In this document: positions 35,672 through 43,145 of the stretch, one piece after another
Layout: every line of letters starts with the position of its first letter
Position numbering within the stretch: position 1 is the stretch's first letter
Assembly (NCBI RefSeq): GCF_031455095.1
Contig: NZ_JAVDSB010000001.1
Location: 310,001 to 374,000 of the forward strand
DNA: 64,000 nt
Reading direction: 5' to 3'
DNA from: Paenibacillus_E qinlingensis_A
GTDB lineage: Bacteria > Bacillota > Bacilli > Paenibacillales > NBRC-103111
Notes under the pieces: generated by a model
Databases searched by the model: none
The model's input: the letters and a program-made list of their open reading frames with translations, nothing else
What the model was told of the DNA's origin: nothing
Translations under genes and position numbers: made by a program

Positions 35672-36609
35672 ATACAATGATCCAAGACAACGTGAAAACA
35701 ACAGAGAAAAGAGAGATCTCCCCTCGCAGTAAAAAGAGAGCCAGATTCCATTTTAGGTGGAAAGAATATGGGGTAGGTTATCTCTTCATGCTCCCCTGGA
35801 TCATCGGTTTCAGCGTCTTTATGGCGTTTCCGATCGGGTGGTCATTGTACCTATGCTTCAATAAAGTGAGCTTGACCGGCAGCGGGTTCAAATACCAATG
35901 GGTTGGCTTGCAGAATTTCAAGGACGCGCTGTTCAAGGATAACGAATACAGTGTGCAGATTATTGCCTTCTTCCAGCAAATGATCGTCATCTTACCTGTC
36001 ATCATTATTTTTTCCTTGTTGGTAGCCATTCTGTTAAATCAAAATTTTCCGGGTCGATTCCTTTTCCGGGCCATTTTCTTCCTTCCCGTTATTTTCTCCA
36101 CAGGGCAGGTCTTGACAGAGTTATTCAAACAAGGAGCCGGCGATGTACCGTTTATTTCACAATATGGCATTGATACCTTTGTAGCTGAAAATTTCAGCCC
36201 ATCCTTGGCAGATCCGATCATTAGCTTCTTAGGCATGATGATCATTATTCTGTGGTCGTCCGGCGTGCAGATTCTGATCTTTATTGCCGGTTTCCAAACG
36301 GTTTCACGCTCGATCTATGAGGCCGTGCGAATCGATGGCGCTTCACCTTGGGAAAGTTTCTGGAAGATTACATTGCCGAGTATCGTACCGTTCATTGCAC
36401 TGAATCTGCTCTATACAACGGTAGATCTGTTTACCTTTCCGTTGAACCCTGTTATGGAGCAAATCCGTAAACATATGTTCAATATGTCGACAGGGTACGG
36501 ATACGCGAGTGCGTTAGCTTGGTTCTATTTCTTACTGATCATGATTGTCATTGCATTGATCTTGTGGTTTCTGAACAGCGCCAATCGGTCAAGGAGGGTT
36601 AGAGCATGA
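35668..36609 (+). CDS. Sugar ABC transporter permease (MalF/UgpA type)
   Basis: A 313-residue permease with an N-terminal basic tail and about six helices. The EAA loop SIYEAVRIDGASPWESFWKI lies near residue 210. GTG 35668 overlaps the stop of the DUF5696 gene (GTGA) and is preceded by a long G-rich site; ATG 35677 is the alternative. It starts the second permease pair of the operon. Confidence 0.92.
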   Translation: MNTMIQDNVKTTEKREISPRSKKRARFHFRWKEYGVGYLFMLPWIIGFSVFMAFPIGWSLYLCFNKVSLTGSGFKYQWVGLQNFKDALFKDNEYSVQIIAFFQQMIVILPVIIIFSLLVAILLNQNFPGRFLFRAIFFLPVIFSTGQVLTELFKQGAGDVPFISQYGIDTFVAENFSPSLADPIISFLGMMIIILWSSGVQILIFIAGFQTVSRSIYEAVRIDGASPWESFWKITLPSIVPFIALNLLYTTVDLFTFPLNPVMEQIRKHMFNMSTGYGYASALAWFYFLLIMIVIALILWFLNSANRSRRVRA

Positions 36610-37583
36610 AGGCGGATACTCCACTCAGAGAAATAGCCCAATCGGTTCAATCGTTTGTGGAAGGGAAAAAGGCTCAGAAAATAAAGCTGTTAATTCTCGG
36701 ACAAAACACGAATGATGGCTGGTTGGCCAAAATAGTCATTTATTACTTACTGTCTATCGTAGCGTTTTTGTACTTGCAGCCTTTTTTCTATATGGTGACT
36801 ACCATGCTCAAAAGTCTAGGGGATTTACTGGACCCAACGGTACAATGGATTCCACGTACTCTTGACTGGAGCAATCTAGAACGGGCCTTTAAGGGGCTGA
36901 AATACCCCGAAGCGGTTCTGAACACGTCGACAATTGCTCTGTTTGGATCACTCATCCAGGTGTTGATTTGCGGCATGACTGGCTATGCATTGGCACGTCT
37001 AAAATTTCCGGGAAAGAAACTGATCTTCGGTCTCGTCTTTTTGACCTTTCTCATTCCGCCACAAATTATCATCATCCCGCTTTACGTTATTTTTAGTAAA
37101 TTAGGGTGGTTAAATACGCCATTTGTTTTCTTGGTTCCAGCGTTGTTCGGGCAAGGGTTGAAAAGCGCATTGTTTATTATTATTTTCCGTCAGTTTTTCA
37201 ATTCACTGCCAAAAGCGTTGGAAGAGGCGGCTATGATTGACGGTGCGTCCGTATTCCGCTTGTTTTTCCGCATTATTTTCCCGTTGTCGCTGCCCGCTTG
37301 CTTGGTGGTGTTCTTATTCTCATTTGTCTGGTACTGGAACGAGTTTTACATGACATCCTTTTTTCTATCCACGGACTTTACACCACTATCCCTGCGTTTA
37401 GGATCTCTGGAGACGGTGATTTTCGGTCCTAATCCTGTTCCTGAAGCACAAATGAACAATCCAGTTACTGAAGGAACGAAGATGGCGGGGGCCTTTCTCA
37501 TTGTATTTCCACCATTGCTCCTCTATATGATTGCGCAAAGGTGGTTTGTCGAAGGTATTGAGCGGACAGGACTTATTGACTGA
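36606..37583 (+). CDS. Sugar ABC transporter permease (MalG/UgpE type)
   Basis: A 325-residue permease, with ATG 36606 overlapping the previous stop by 4 bp. The EAA loop ALEEAAMIDGASVFRLFFRI lies near residue 205. The C-terminal FIGER-like tail (RWFVEGIERTGLID) is typical of UgpE/MalG sugar permeases. It is the last gene before a promoter at 37611-37657, so the lipoprotein binding gene can be expressed both by read-through and from its own promoter. Confidence 0.92.
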   Translation: MKADTPLREIAQSVQSFVEGKKAQKIKLLILGQNTNDGWLAKIVIYYLLSIVAFLYLQPFFYMVTTMLKSLGDLLDPTVQWIPRTLDWSNLERAFKGLKYPEAVLNTSTIALFGSLIQVLICGMTGYALARLKFPGKKLIFGLVFLTFLIPPQIIIIPLYVIFSKLGWLNTPFVFLVPALFGQGLKSALFIIIFRQFFNSLPKALEEAAMIDGASVFRLFFRIIFPLSLPACLVVFLFSFVWYWNEFYMTSFFLSTDFTPLSLRLGSLETVIFGPNPVPEAQMNNPVTEGTKMAGAFLIVFPPLLLYMIAQRWFVEGIERTGLID

Positions 37584-37610
37584 ATATAAAATTAAACTAA
37601 AATAATAAAA

Positions 37611-37657
37611 ATTGAATTAAAAAATGTATTGTATTTTAAACTATAATTTTATATGAT
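37611..37657 (+). promoter_or_regulatory. Shared-type promoter B with ATTTTA-AAC-TATAAT palindrome
   Basis: The -35 TTGTAT (37629-37634), a 17-bp spacer and -10 TATGAT (37652-37657) drive the binding-protein gene. The spacer holds ATTTTA-AAC-TATAAT (37633-37647), one mismatch from a perfect palindrome. Positions 37611-37657 align base by base with promoters at 40321 and 52370, including the upstream ATTRAATTAA tract. Confidence 0.75.
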
Positions 37658-37723
37658 GGTTGTAGAGATACTTCTTAGTTTGAACATCCAAGATGGCTGA
37701 TAACAAACAAATGGAGGGTTCAC

Positions 37724-39088
37724 ATGAAAAGAAAATTACCGGTTATGCTGTTTTCCGCACTCATGATGTCTTCGATTATGCTAAGTGGATGTTCAAGTTC
37801 GAATGAGCCGGCTGCGAGTTCTACACAGCCAGGTGCTACAGATGCGCCGAAGGCTACGGCCAAGACAGAACCTGTCACATTGAAATATATTCGAGGCTCT
37901 GGGCTTTCGGATGCTGAGAAGAAATATCTGGACATGTTTCAGCAAAAAAACCCGAACATCAAGATCCAAGTGGAGCAAACACCGGAAGGTAAAGGTGGAC
38001 TTGGGGATATTATGGAAAAAGCGGCAGCACTGCAAGCAGCTGGTACACCAGGCGATATCACTTGGGTGCAAGATGTTCTCCCTTGGGGCAAAGGTGAATT
38101 GCTGCTTGACCTAGCTCCTTATATGAAATCCGACCCTGTGCTGAGCAAAGCCAAAATACCAGTGGATTCTTTGAAAGCGCTGCAATTCAAAAACAAGCAA
38201 GTTGCACTGCCGAGAGCAGAGAATCCAATCATTATGTTCGTCAACAAAGATTTGCTTGCTAAAAAAGGAATTGAGATGCCAAAGAATGATTGGACATGGG
38301 ATCAATACCGTGAGATTGCGAAGAAAATAACGGATCCGAAAGCTGGGGAATACGGTATTGCTTACGGACATTTTAACTCCATTATTACGGCAGGGGTCCT
38401 TCCGGTAGCGAATGGCACGACACCTAACTTGTACTTTATGGATAAGGATTGGAAGCAAAGCTTGTTAAATACCCCGTCTGGAAGAAGCGACATTGAATGG
38501 ATTGCTGATCTGCAGCGTGTCGACCACTCTATCGGGACATGGGAAGAACTTACGAAAGTGGGTTCGGACGATGGTTGGTTGAAAGGGAAAACAGCATTTG
38601 AAATTCACGGGGTTTGGGAAGGTAAAAACCGCAGAGAAAAAGCGAAGTTTAACTGGGATGTACTGCCTTTACCAAAAGGAAAAGAAAAACAAATCGGTTA
38701 TAACGTAGGAACGGGGATAGGTGTATTGAGCGCATCTAAGCATCCGGCTGAAGCTGTGAAATTCTTGTCCTTTATGCACACGGCAGAAGCGCAGAAGCTC
38801 ATGATGCAGAACGGCGATTTCCCGCTGACTGAAGATCAAGAAATGAAGCAAGCCTTGGTAGAAACGCCGATTTGGAAAGGTACGAACATTCTTGCAACGA
38901 TCGGTGTGGAGATGAGAGCAGAACCTGTTGGTGCGATTGTCGGGAAAGAAGAATACGTCCAATGGTGGAGCGATGATGTTCAAAAAGCATTCAAAGAAGG
39001 TGCGGATCTGAATAAACCGTTCTTTGATCAAACTCAACATTTTAATGAAGTCACATTGAAGCTGCGTAAGGAACTTGGACTGGAATAA
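37724..39088 (+). CDS. Sugar-binding lipoprotein of an ABC importer
   Basis: A 454-residue family-1 solute-binding lipoprotein. The signal peptide ends in the lipobox LSGC (Cys near residue 23), followed by a Ser/Ala-rich linker. The mature protein shows the usual start LKYIRGSGLSDAEKKYLDMF and the late EAVKFLSFMHTAEAQKLMMQ. ATG 37724 follows GGAGGG. It lies directly after the second permease pair and is its likely binding protein, while the giant anchored protein serves the first pair. It has its own promoter and a terminator, so it can be made in excess of the membrane parts. Confidence 0.92.
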   Translation: MKRKLPVMLFSALMMSSIMLSGCSSSNEPAASSTQPGATDAPKATAKTEPVTLKYIRGSGLSDAEKKYLDMFQQKNPNIKIQVEQTPEGKGGLGDIMEKAAALQAAGTPGDITWVQDVLPWGKGELLLDLAPYMKSDPVLSKAKIPVDSLKALQFKNKQVALPRAENPIIMFVNKDLLAKKGIEMPKNDWTWDQYREIAKKITDPKAGEYGIAYGHFNSIITAGVLPVANGTTPNLYFMDKDWKQSLLNTPSGRSDIEWIADLQRVDHSIGTWEELTKVGSDDGWLKGKTAFEIHGVWEGKNRREKAKFNWDVLPLPKGKEKQIGYNVGTGIGVLSASKHPAEAVKFLSFMHTAEAQKLMMQNGDFPLTEDQEMKQALVETPIWKGTNILATIGVEMRAEPVGAIVGKEEYVQWWSDDVQKAFKEGADLNKPFFDQTQHFNEVTLKLRKELGLE

Positions 39089-39100
39089 AAGCATAAGTGG

Positions 39101-39136
39101 CTGCTATCCGGTTTTAGCGGATAGCAGTCGTTTTTT
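39101..39136 (+). terminator. Rho-independent terminator after the binding-protein gene
   Basis: A perfect 10-bp stem, CTGCTATCCG / CGGATAGCAG, with a 7-base loop is followed by TCGTTTTTT. It separates the importer genes from the second LacI gene. Confidence 0.93.
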
Positions 39137-39198
39137 ATATGTAGGTAAAATAAAGGAAATTAATTTCGAGGTTTGACATGTCGAAAAAGGAGGCTGCC

Positions 39199-40212
39199 AT
39201 GGTTACGCTGAAAGATATCGCTGCGAAGACGAATTTGTCGGTGACGACAGTTTCCCGAGTTGTGAATTTTAATGATACCACCATCTGTAGTGAAGACACG
39301 CAGAGATTAATTTGGTCATTGGTCGAAAGCATGAATTATAAAGTGAAGAATAAAAGAGCCAAGGTAAGTAAAGAGGCAGACCCCCAACGCGCATATAAAT
39401 TGGGTTATGTATTGGGGCAATCGTCATATGCTGCCCAAGGCTCCTATGGCTATCACATTATTAAGGGGATAGAGTCGGAGGCGATTAATCGAGGCTCATC
39501 AATAACATTCAGCTGCCTGAACTTGGATCTCTATAAACCTGCTGAGCTCTGTGAGCGGTTTGAAGAGGCAGGAGTGCATGCTGTCATTTGGATCGCAGGG
39601 ACAGATGAAGCGTATCTCAACATGCTGAAGAGTAAAAACTTTCGAGTGACGGTAGTGGGCATTGAACCAAGCTTTCTGCCTGAACACGTAGACTATGTAG
39701 GGGTTGACTTCTATCCGGAGACACTGAAATGGCTCAAGACGAAGTTTGTGAATAGGTTCGAACAGATGGGATATATAGGGCCGTTGTTTAGTTCAAGGTA
39801 CGAAGCGTTCATCGATGCCCATAAAATTCTTGGGAAGCCTATCGATCCTTCCTTTGTCATAGAACATGAAGGCTGGGAGGTCTCTTCTGCTAAAGCGGCC
39901 ATGGCAGAATTTCTGGAGCGGACAGAGCGCCTTCCTGAAGCTTTCTTTGCAGCAAGCGACTTGATCGCGATCGGTTCCATGACAACGTTTAAGGAAAAGG
40001 GGGTCCTTGTACCTGATCAGGTGAAGATACTGGGCTTTGACAACAATGAAATGGCAGGCTATGTGTCACCTGGCCTAACAACGATCGGCGTGCCGACCTA
40101 TGAGATCGGGGTTGTAGCTGTTCAGGCATCGATCTCCCGTTTAAATGAGGAGAGAGACTTCCCTGTTCGCTTCATTTTACCGACGCGTTATGTAGAAAGA
40201 GAGTCTCTTTAA
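39199..40212 (+). CDS. LacI-family transcriptional regulator, paralogue 2
   Basis: A 337-residue LacI regulator of the same length and domain layout as the one at 22489. The N-terminal 60 residues differ at only a few positions, so both should recognise the same operator. The ligand-binding part is also close (VDYVGVDFYPETLKWLKTKF is identical), with differences near residues 195-240 that could tune ligand choice. ATG 39199 follows AAGGAGG. I see no clear palindromic operator in front of this copy, only 60 bp after the terminator, so it may be constitutive or read through. It precedes the GH2 gene. Confidence 0.93.
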   Translation: MVTLKDIAAKTNLSVTTVSRVVNFNDTTICSEDTQRLIWSLVESMNYKVKNKRAKVSKEADPQRAYKLGYVLGQSSYAAQGSYGYHIIKGIESEAINRGSSITFSCLNLDLYKPAELCERFEEAGVHAVIWIAGTDEAYLNMLKSKNFRVTVVGIEPSFLPEHVDYVGVDFYPETLKWLKTKFVNRFEQMGYIGPLFSSRYEAFIDAHKILGKPIDPSFVIEHEGWEVSSAKAAMAEFLERTERLPEAFFAASDLIAIGSMTTFKEKGVLVPDQVKILGFDNNEMAGYVSPGLTTIGVPTYEIGVVAVQASISRLNEERDFPVRFILPTRYVERESL

Positions 40213-40222
40213 TCCGCATTAG

Positions 40223-40273
40223 ATGGCATTCTTGAGAGGGCGCGTTTTGCACATTGAGGATGCCATTATTTTT
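40223..40273 (+). terminator. Possible weak terminator after LacI gene 2
   Basis: The inverted repeat ATGGCAT (40223-40229) / ATGCCAT (40260-40266) is followed by a T-rich run, but the loop is 30 bases. Function is uncertain. Confidence 0.35.
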
Positions 40274-40320
40274 TATAAATAGCAAATAAATTTTAGTTTA
40301 TTATTTTAAATTAATCTATA

Positions 40321-40366
40321 ATTAAATTAAGAATATGTTGATTTTTTAACTAAAATTATATAAGAT
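40321..40366 (+). promoter_or_regulatory. Shared-type promoter C, before the GH2 gene
   Basis: The -35 TTGATT (40338-40343), a 17-bp spacer and -10 TAAGAT (40361-40366). The spacer contains TTTTTT-AAC-TAAAAT (40342-40356), two mismatches from the ATTTTA-AAC-TAAAAT palindrome. A second, inverted and weaker copy (ATTTTA-GTT-TATTAT, 40290-40304) lies 50 bp upstream and could allow looping. Confidence 0.7.
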
Positions 40367-40390
40367 GAAGGTATCAAAACGTACCACTAT

Positions 40391-40404
40391 TTTAAGCGCT
40401 TACA
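40391..40404 (+). promoter_or_regulatory. Probable CcpA cre site before the GH2 gene
   Basis: TTTAAGCGCTTACA matches the cre consensus TGWNANCGNTNWCA except at its second base. It lies 25 bp downstream of the -10, a repressing position, so glucose repression is likely. Confidence 0.55.
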
Positions 40405-40423
40405 AGATGGGAGAGATTGAAAC

Positions 40424-43006
40424 ATGGGCAACGAGAAACGAAATCCACACTATTCTACAGCTGATTTTTATGGGATTGAGGGAAGTCCAAGACAGGTATT
40501 TAATTTTAACCCAGGTTGGCGATTTACAAAAGGTGATAGTCAAGGCGCGCAATATGAGTACTATGATGATCGTGAGTGGGAAGCGGCAGCGCTCCCGCAT
40601 GGGTTAGAAATTACTGGAGAAAATGCTAGCGGAATGCGAAACTATCAGGGGGCTGCATGGTATCGAAAGCGTTTTACTCTTCCTGAGTCGATGAAGAACA
40701 AGCGCGTTGTGGTCTACTTTGAAGCGGTTATGGGGAAATCGGAAGTCTGGCTGAACGGCAAACGTATTGCACAGCATTTTGGCGGATACTTACCGTTTGC
40801 AGCGGATATCACAGAACTTATTCATCTTGATGGGCGCGATAATTTAATCGCAGTGCGTGCTGATAATGCGAATGATCCGACTTATGCGCCAGGCAAAGAA
40901 CAGGATCACCTAGATTTTAGCTATCTTGGCGGTATTTATCGCAACGTTTATTTAATTGAAACAGAGTCGTTGCATGTGACACATAGTTTGCTTAGTCAGA
41001 CGACAGCTGGCGGAGGCGTTTTCGTTGGGGTTCAAGATGTCGTAGACAAGAATGCCAATATTGAAGTGCGTACGGAAGTGTTGAATGAAAGCGATCGCCT
41101 TCATACGTTTACGCTTCGCACGGTGCTCGAGACCATGGAAGGGGCAGAGTTGCTCATTCAAGAGGAAGCAGCTGAGTTGCAACCAGGGGAAGTTCGTCAA
41201 TTTACTCAGCAGTTATTGGCCAATGATGTTCATCTCTGGGAGCCGAATGATCCTTATCTTCACTTTATTCGAACGGAAGTTGTTACGGACGGTCGCGTTG
41301 TCGACAGCTTTAGAACCCGATTTGGGATTCGTTTGTTTGAAATGCGTGGCGACGAAGGATTCTTCGTTAATAAACAATACATCGGATACAAACTAAGCGG
41401 AGTAAACCGGCACCAGGATTACGCCTATGTGGGGAATGCACTGCCAAATTCAGGGCAATGGCGCGATGCCGTTCTGCTTAGGGAAGGCGGATCCAACGTT
41501 GTGCGAGCGGCTCATTACCCGCTGGCACCATCTTTTATGGATGCTTGTGACGAATTGGGGCTGCTGGTAACCGTTGCGAATCCAGGATGGCAATTCCATA
41601 ATCATGTGGATGCGATTTTTGAACAACGTGTAATCGAAGATACGCGTGACATGGTTCGTCGTGATCGCAACCGTCCTGCTGTTCTGCTTTGGGAAACCGC
41701 ATTGAACGAAACGGATGACCAACCGATCTCCATGCTTCAAGAGATGCATCGCGTTGTACATGAAGAGTTCCCTTTCCCAGGCGCGTTTACTTGTGCAGAC
41801 GTGGATCATGCGAAATTAGCTGGATTTGATTTTTATTACCATGGCAGCATGGAAGATGAGAAGTGCTCCCTTACACGTGAATATGGCGACGGTGGAGAAG
41901 TTGACAATTTCTACTCGCAGAATGCAATGACGCGTGTAAAACGCGAGTGGGGCGAGCAAGCTATGCTGAACCAAGCGATGGTGAGAGCTAGGGACTTAAA
42001 TGAGATTTATGGTACACCTCCCAAACGCATTGGAGCAACCGTATGGTGTGGTATCGATCATCAGAGGGGGTATCATCCGGACCCGTTCTTAGGCGGAGTG
42101 CTGGATGTATACCGTCTTCCACGCTATTCCTACTTTTTGTTCAAAAGTCAGTACGATGCGAATTTCAAGTTAAACGGTATCTCTACAGGTCCAATGGTGT
42201 ATATTACCCATGAAATTTCCCAAGTGTCAGGCAGCGATGTTGTCCTGTTCACCAACTGTGAGGAAGTCCGTCTGACCTGGCTAGGTCAAGTAATCGGTAC
42301 GCAAAAGCCGAAGCAAGGTTACGATCAAGTTCCACATCCCCCAGTCATTTTCCGCAACGTGTTTGATTATCACGAAATTTCCTCGAAATGGCGAAATCGG
42401 ACAAAAGAAATTGAAATGGTCGCTGAGGGACTTATTAACGGTCAAGTTGTGTGCCGCCAAATCAAATCTTACGCCGAGCGTCTGACGGGAATCCGGTTGG
42501 AGTTGGACGATCAAGGGATTGATTTGCAAGCAGATGGTTCGGATTTTGTAGCTGTGCGTGCCGTACTGATTGACAATAAAGGTGTAACTAAGGTACTAAA
42601 CAGCGAGTATATTCAATTTGAAGTAGAAGGCTGCGGTGAAATTATTAGTGGTGATACGCCTGGCGCAAACCCAATGAAGACGCAATTCGGTGTTGCCACA
42701 GCCTTTATTCGCGCGACGACGGAAGCGGGTGAAATCCGTGTGACCGCATCAAGTTATGGGCTAGAACCCGCACAGATCGTGATTCACTCAGTGAAGTCAG
42801 AGCTGCCGATCTTGTTCGATCCAGGGTACGCGGAAAGTGAGCAAGCAACGTCTTCAGGTGTGCAAAAGATTAAGGCTGCGGATCAGCCAATTGCTCCTGT
42901 GAAGCCAGAGGAAATTAGCAAACTTGAGGCAGAGGTCAAACGTCTGCAGCTGGAGCTGATAAGCAAAGAGCAAGATATTATGGAGCTGCGGGGAACTCGC
43001 AGATAG
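40424..43006 (+). CDS. GH2-family glycoside hydrolase with C-terminal coiled coil
   Basis: An 860-residue GH2 enzyme of the beta-galactosidase group. The sugar-binding jelly-roll (about residues 25-185) shows YRKRFTLPESMKNKRVVVYF and EVWLNGKRIAQHFGGYLPF. An Ig-like domain follows (190-305), then a TIM barrel (310-600) with GGSNVVRAAHYPLAP and, near residue 425, ALNETDD, whose Glu is the candidate acid/base. The last about 30 residues (EISKLEAEVKRLQLELISKEQDI is seen in part) form a heptad coiled coil, unusual for GH2, that could drive oligomerisation. There is no signal peptide. ATG 40424 follows GGGAGA. It is driven by promoter C with a cre site. Confidence 0.85.
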   Translation: MGNEKRNPHYSTADFYGIEGSPRQVFNFNPGWRFTKGDSQGAQYEYYDDREWEAAALPHGLEITGENASGMRNYQGAAWYRKRFTLPESMKNKRVVVYFEAVMGKSEVWLNGKRIAQHFGGYLPFAADITELIHLDGRDNLIAVRADNANDPTYAPGKEQDHLDFSYLGGIYRNVYLIETESLHVTHSLLSQTTAGGGVFVGVQDVVDKNANIEVRTEVLNESDRLHTFTLRTVLETMEGAELLIQEEAAELQPGEVRQFTQQLLANDVHLWEPNDPYLHFIRTEVVTDGRVVDSFRTRFGIRLFEMRGDEGFFVNKQYIGYKLSGVNRHQDYAYVGNALPNSGQWRDAVLLREGGSNVVRAAHYPLAPSFMDACDELGLLVTVANPGWQFHNHVDAIFEQRVIEDTRDMVRRDRNRPAVLLWETALNETDDQPISMLQEMHRVVHEEFPFPGAFTCADVDHAKLAGFDFYYHGSMEDEKCSLTREYGDGGEVDNFYSQNAMTRVKREWGEQAMLNQAMVRARDLNEIYGTPPKRIGATVWCGIDHQRGYHPDPFLGGVLDVYRLPRYSYFLFKSQYDANFKLNGISTGPMVYITHEISQVSGSDVVLFTNCEEVRLTWLGQVIGTQKPKQGYDQVPHPPVIFRNVFDYHEISSKWRNRTKEIEMVAEGLINGQVVCRQIKSYAERLTGIRLELDDQGIDLQADGSDFVAVRAVLIDNKGVTKVLNSEYIQFEVEGCGEIISGDTPGANPMKTQFGVATAFIRATTEAGEIRVTASSYGLEPAQIVIHSVKSELPILFDPGYAESEQATSSGVQKIKAADQPIAPVKPEEISKLEAEVKRLQLELISKEQDIMELRGTRR

Positions 43007-43016
43007 CGAAATGGAG

Positions 43017-43060
43017 GAGGCTGCATGCAGAAACGCGTGATGGGCAGCCTCTTTCTTTTT
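43017..43060 (+). terminator. Rho-independent terminator of the GH2 gene
   Basis: An 8-bp stem, GAGGCTGC / GCAGCCTC, with a 19-base loop that itself contains short pairing is followed by TTTCTTTTT. Confidence 0.75.
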
Positions 43061-43145
43061 AAGTGAGGGTAAAAGCAACTAATCTAAGGCAATGGCCGTT
43101 CGGAGGTCCGGGCGTCATTTGCCTAAAAGTGAGGGAATATTACGT

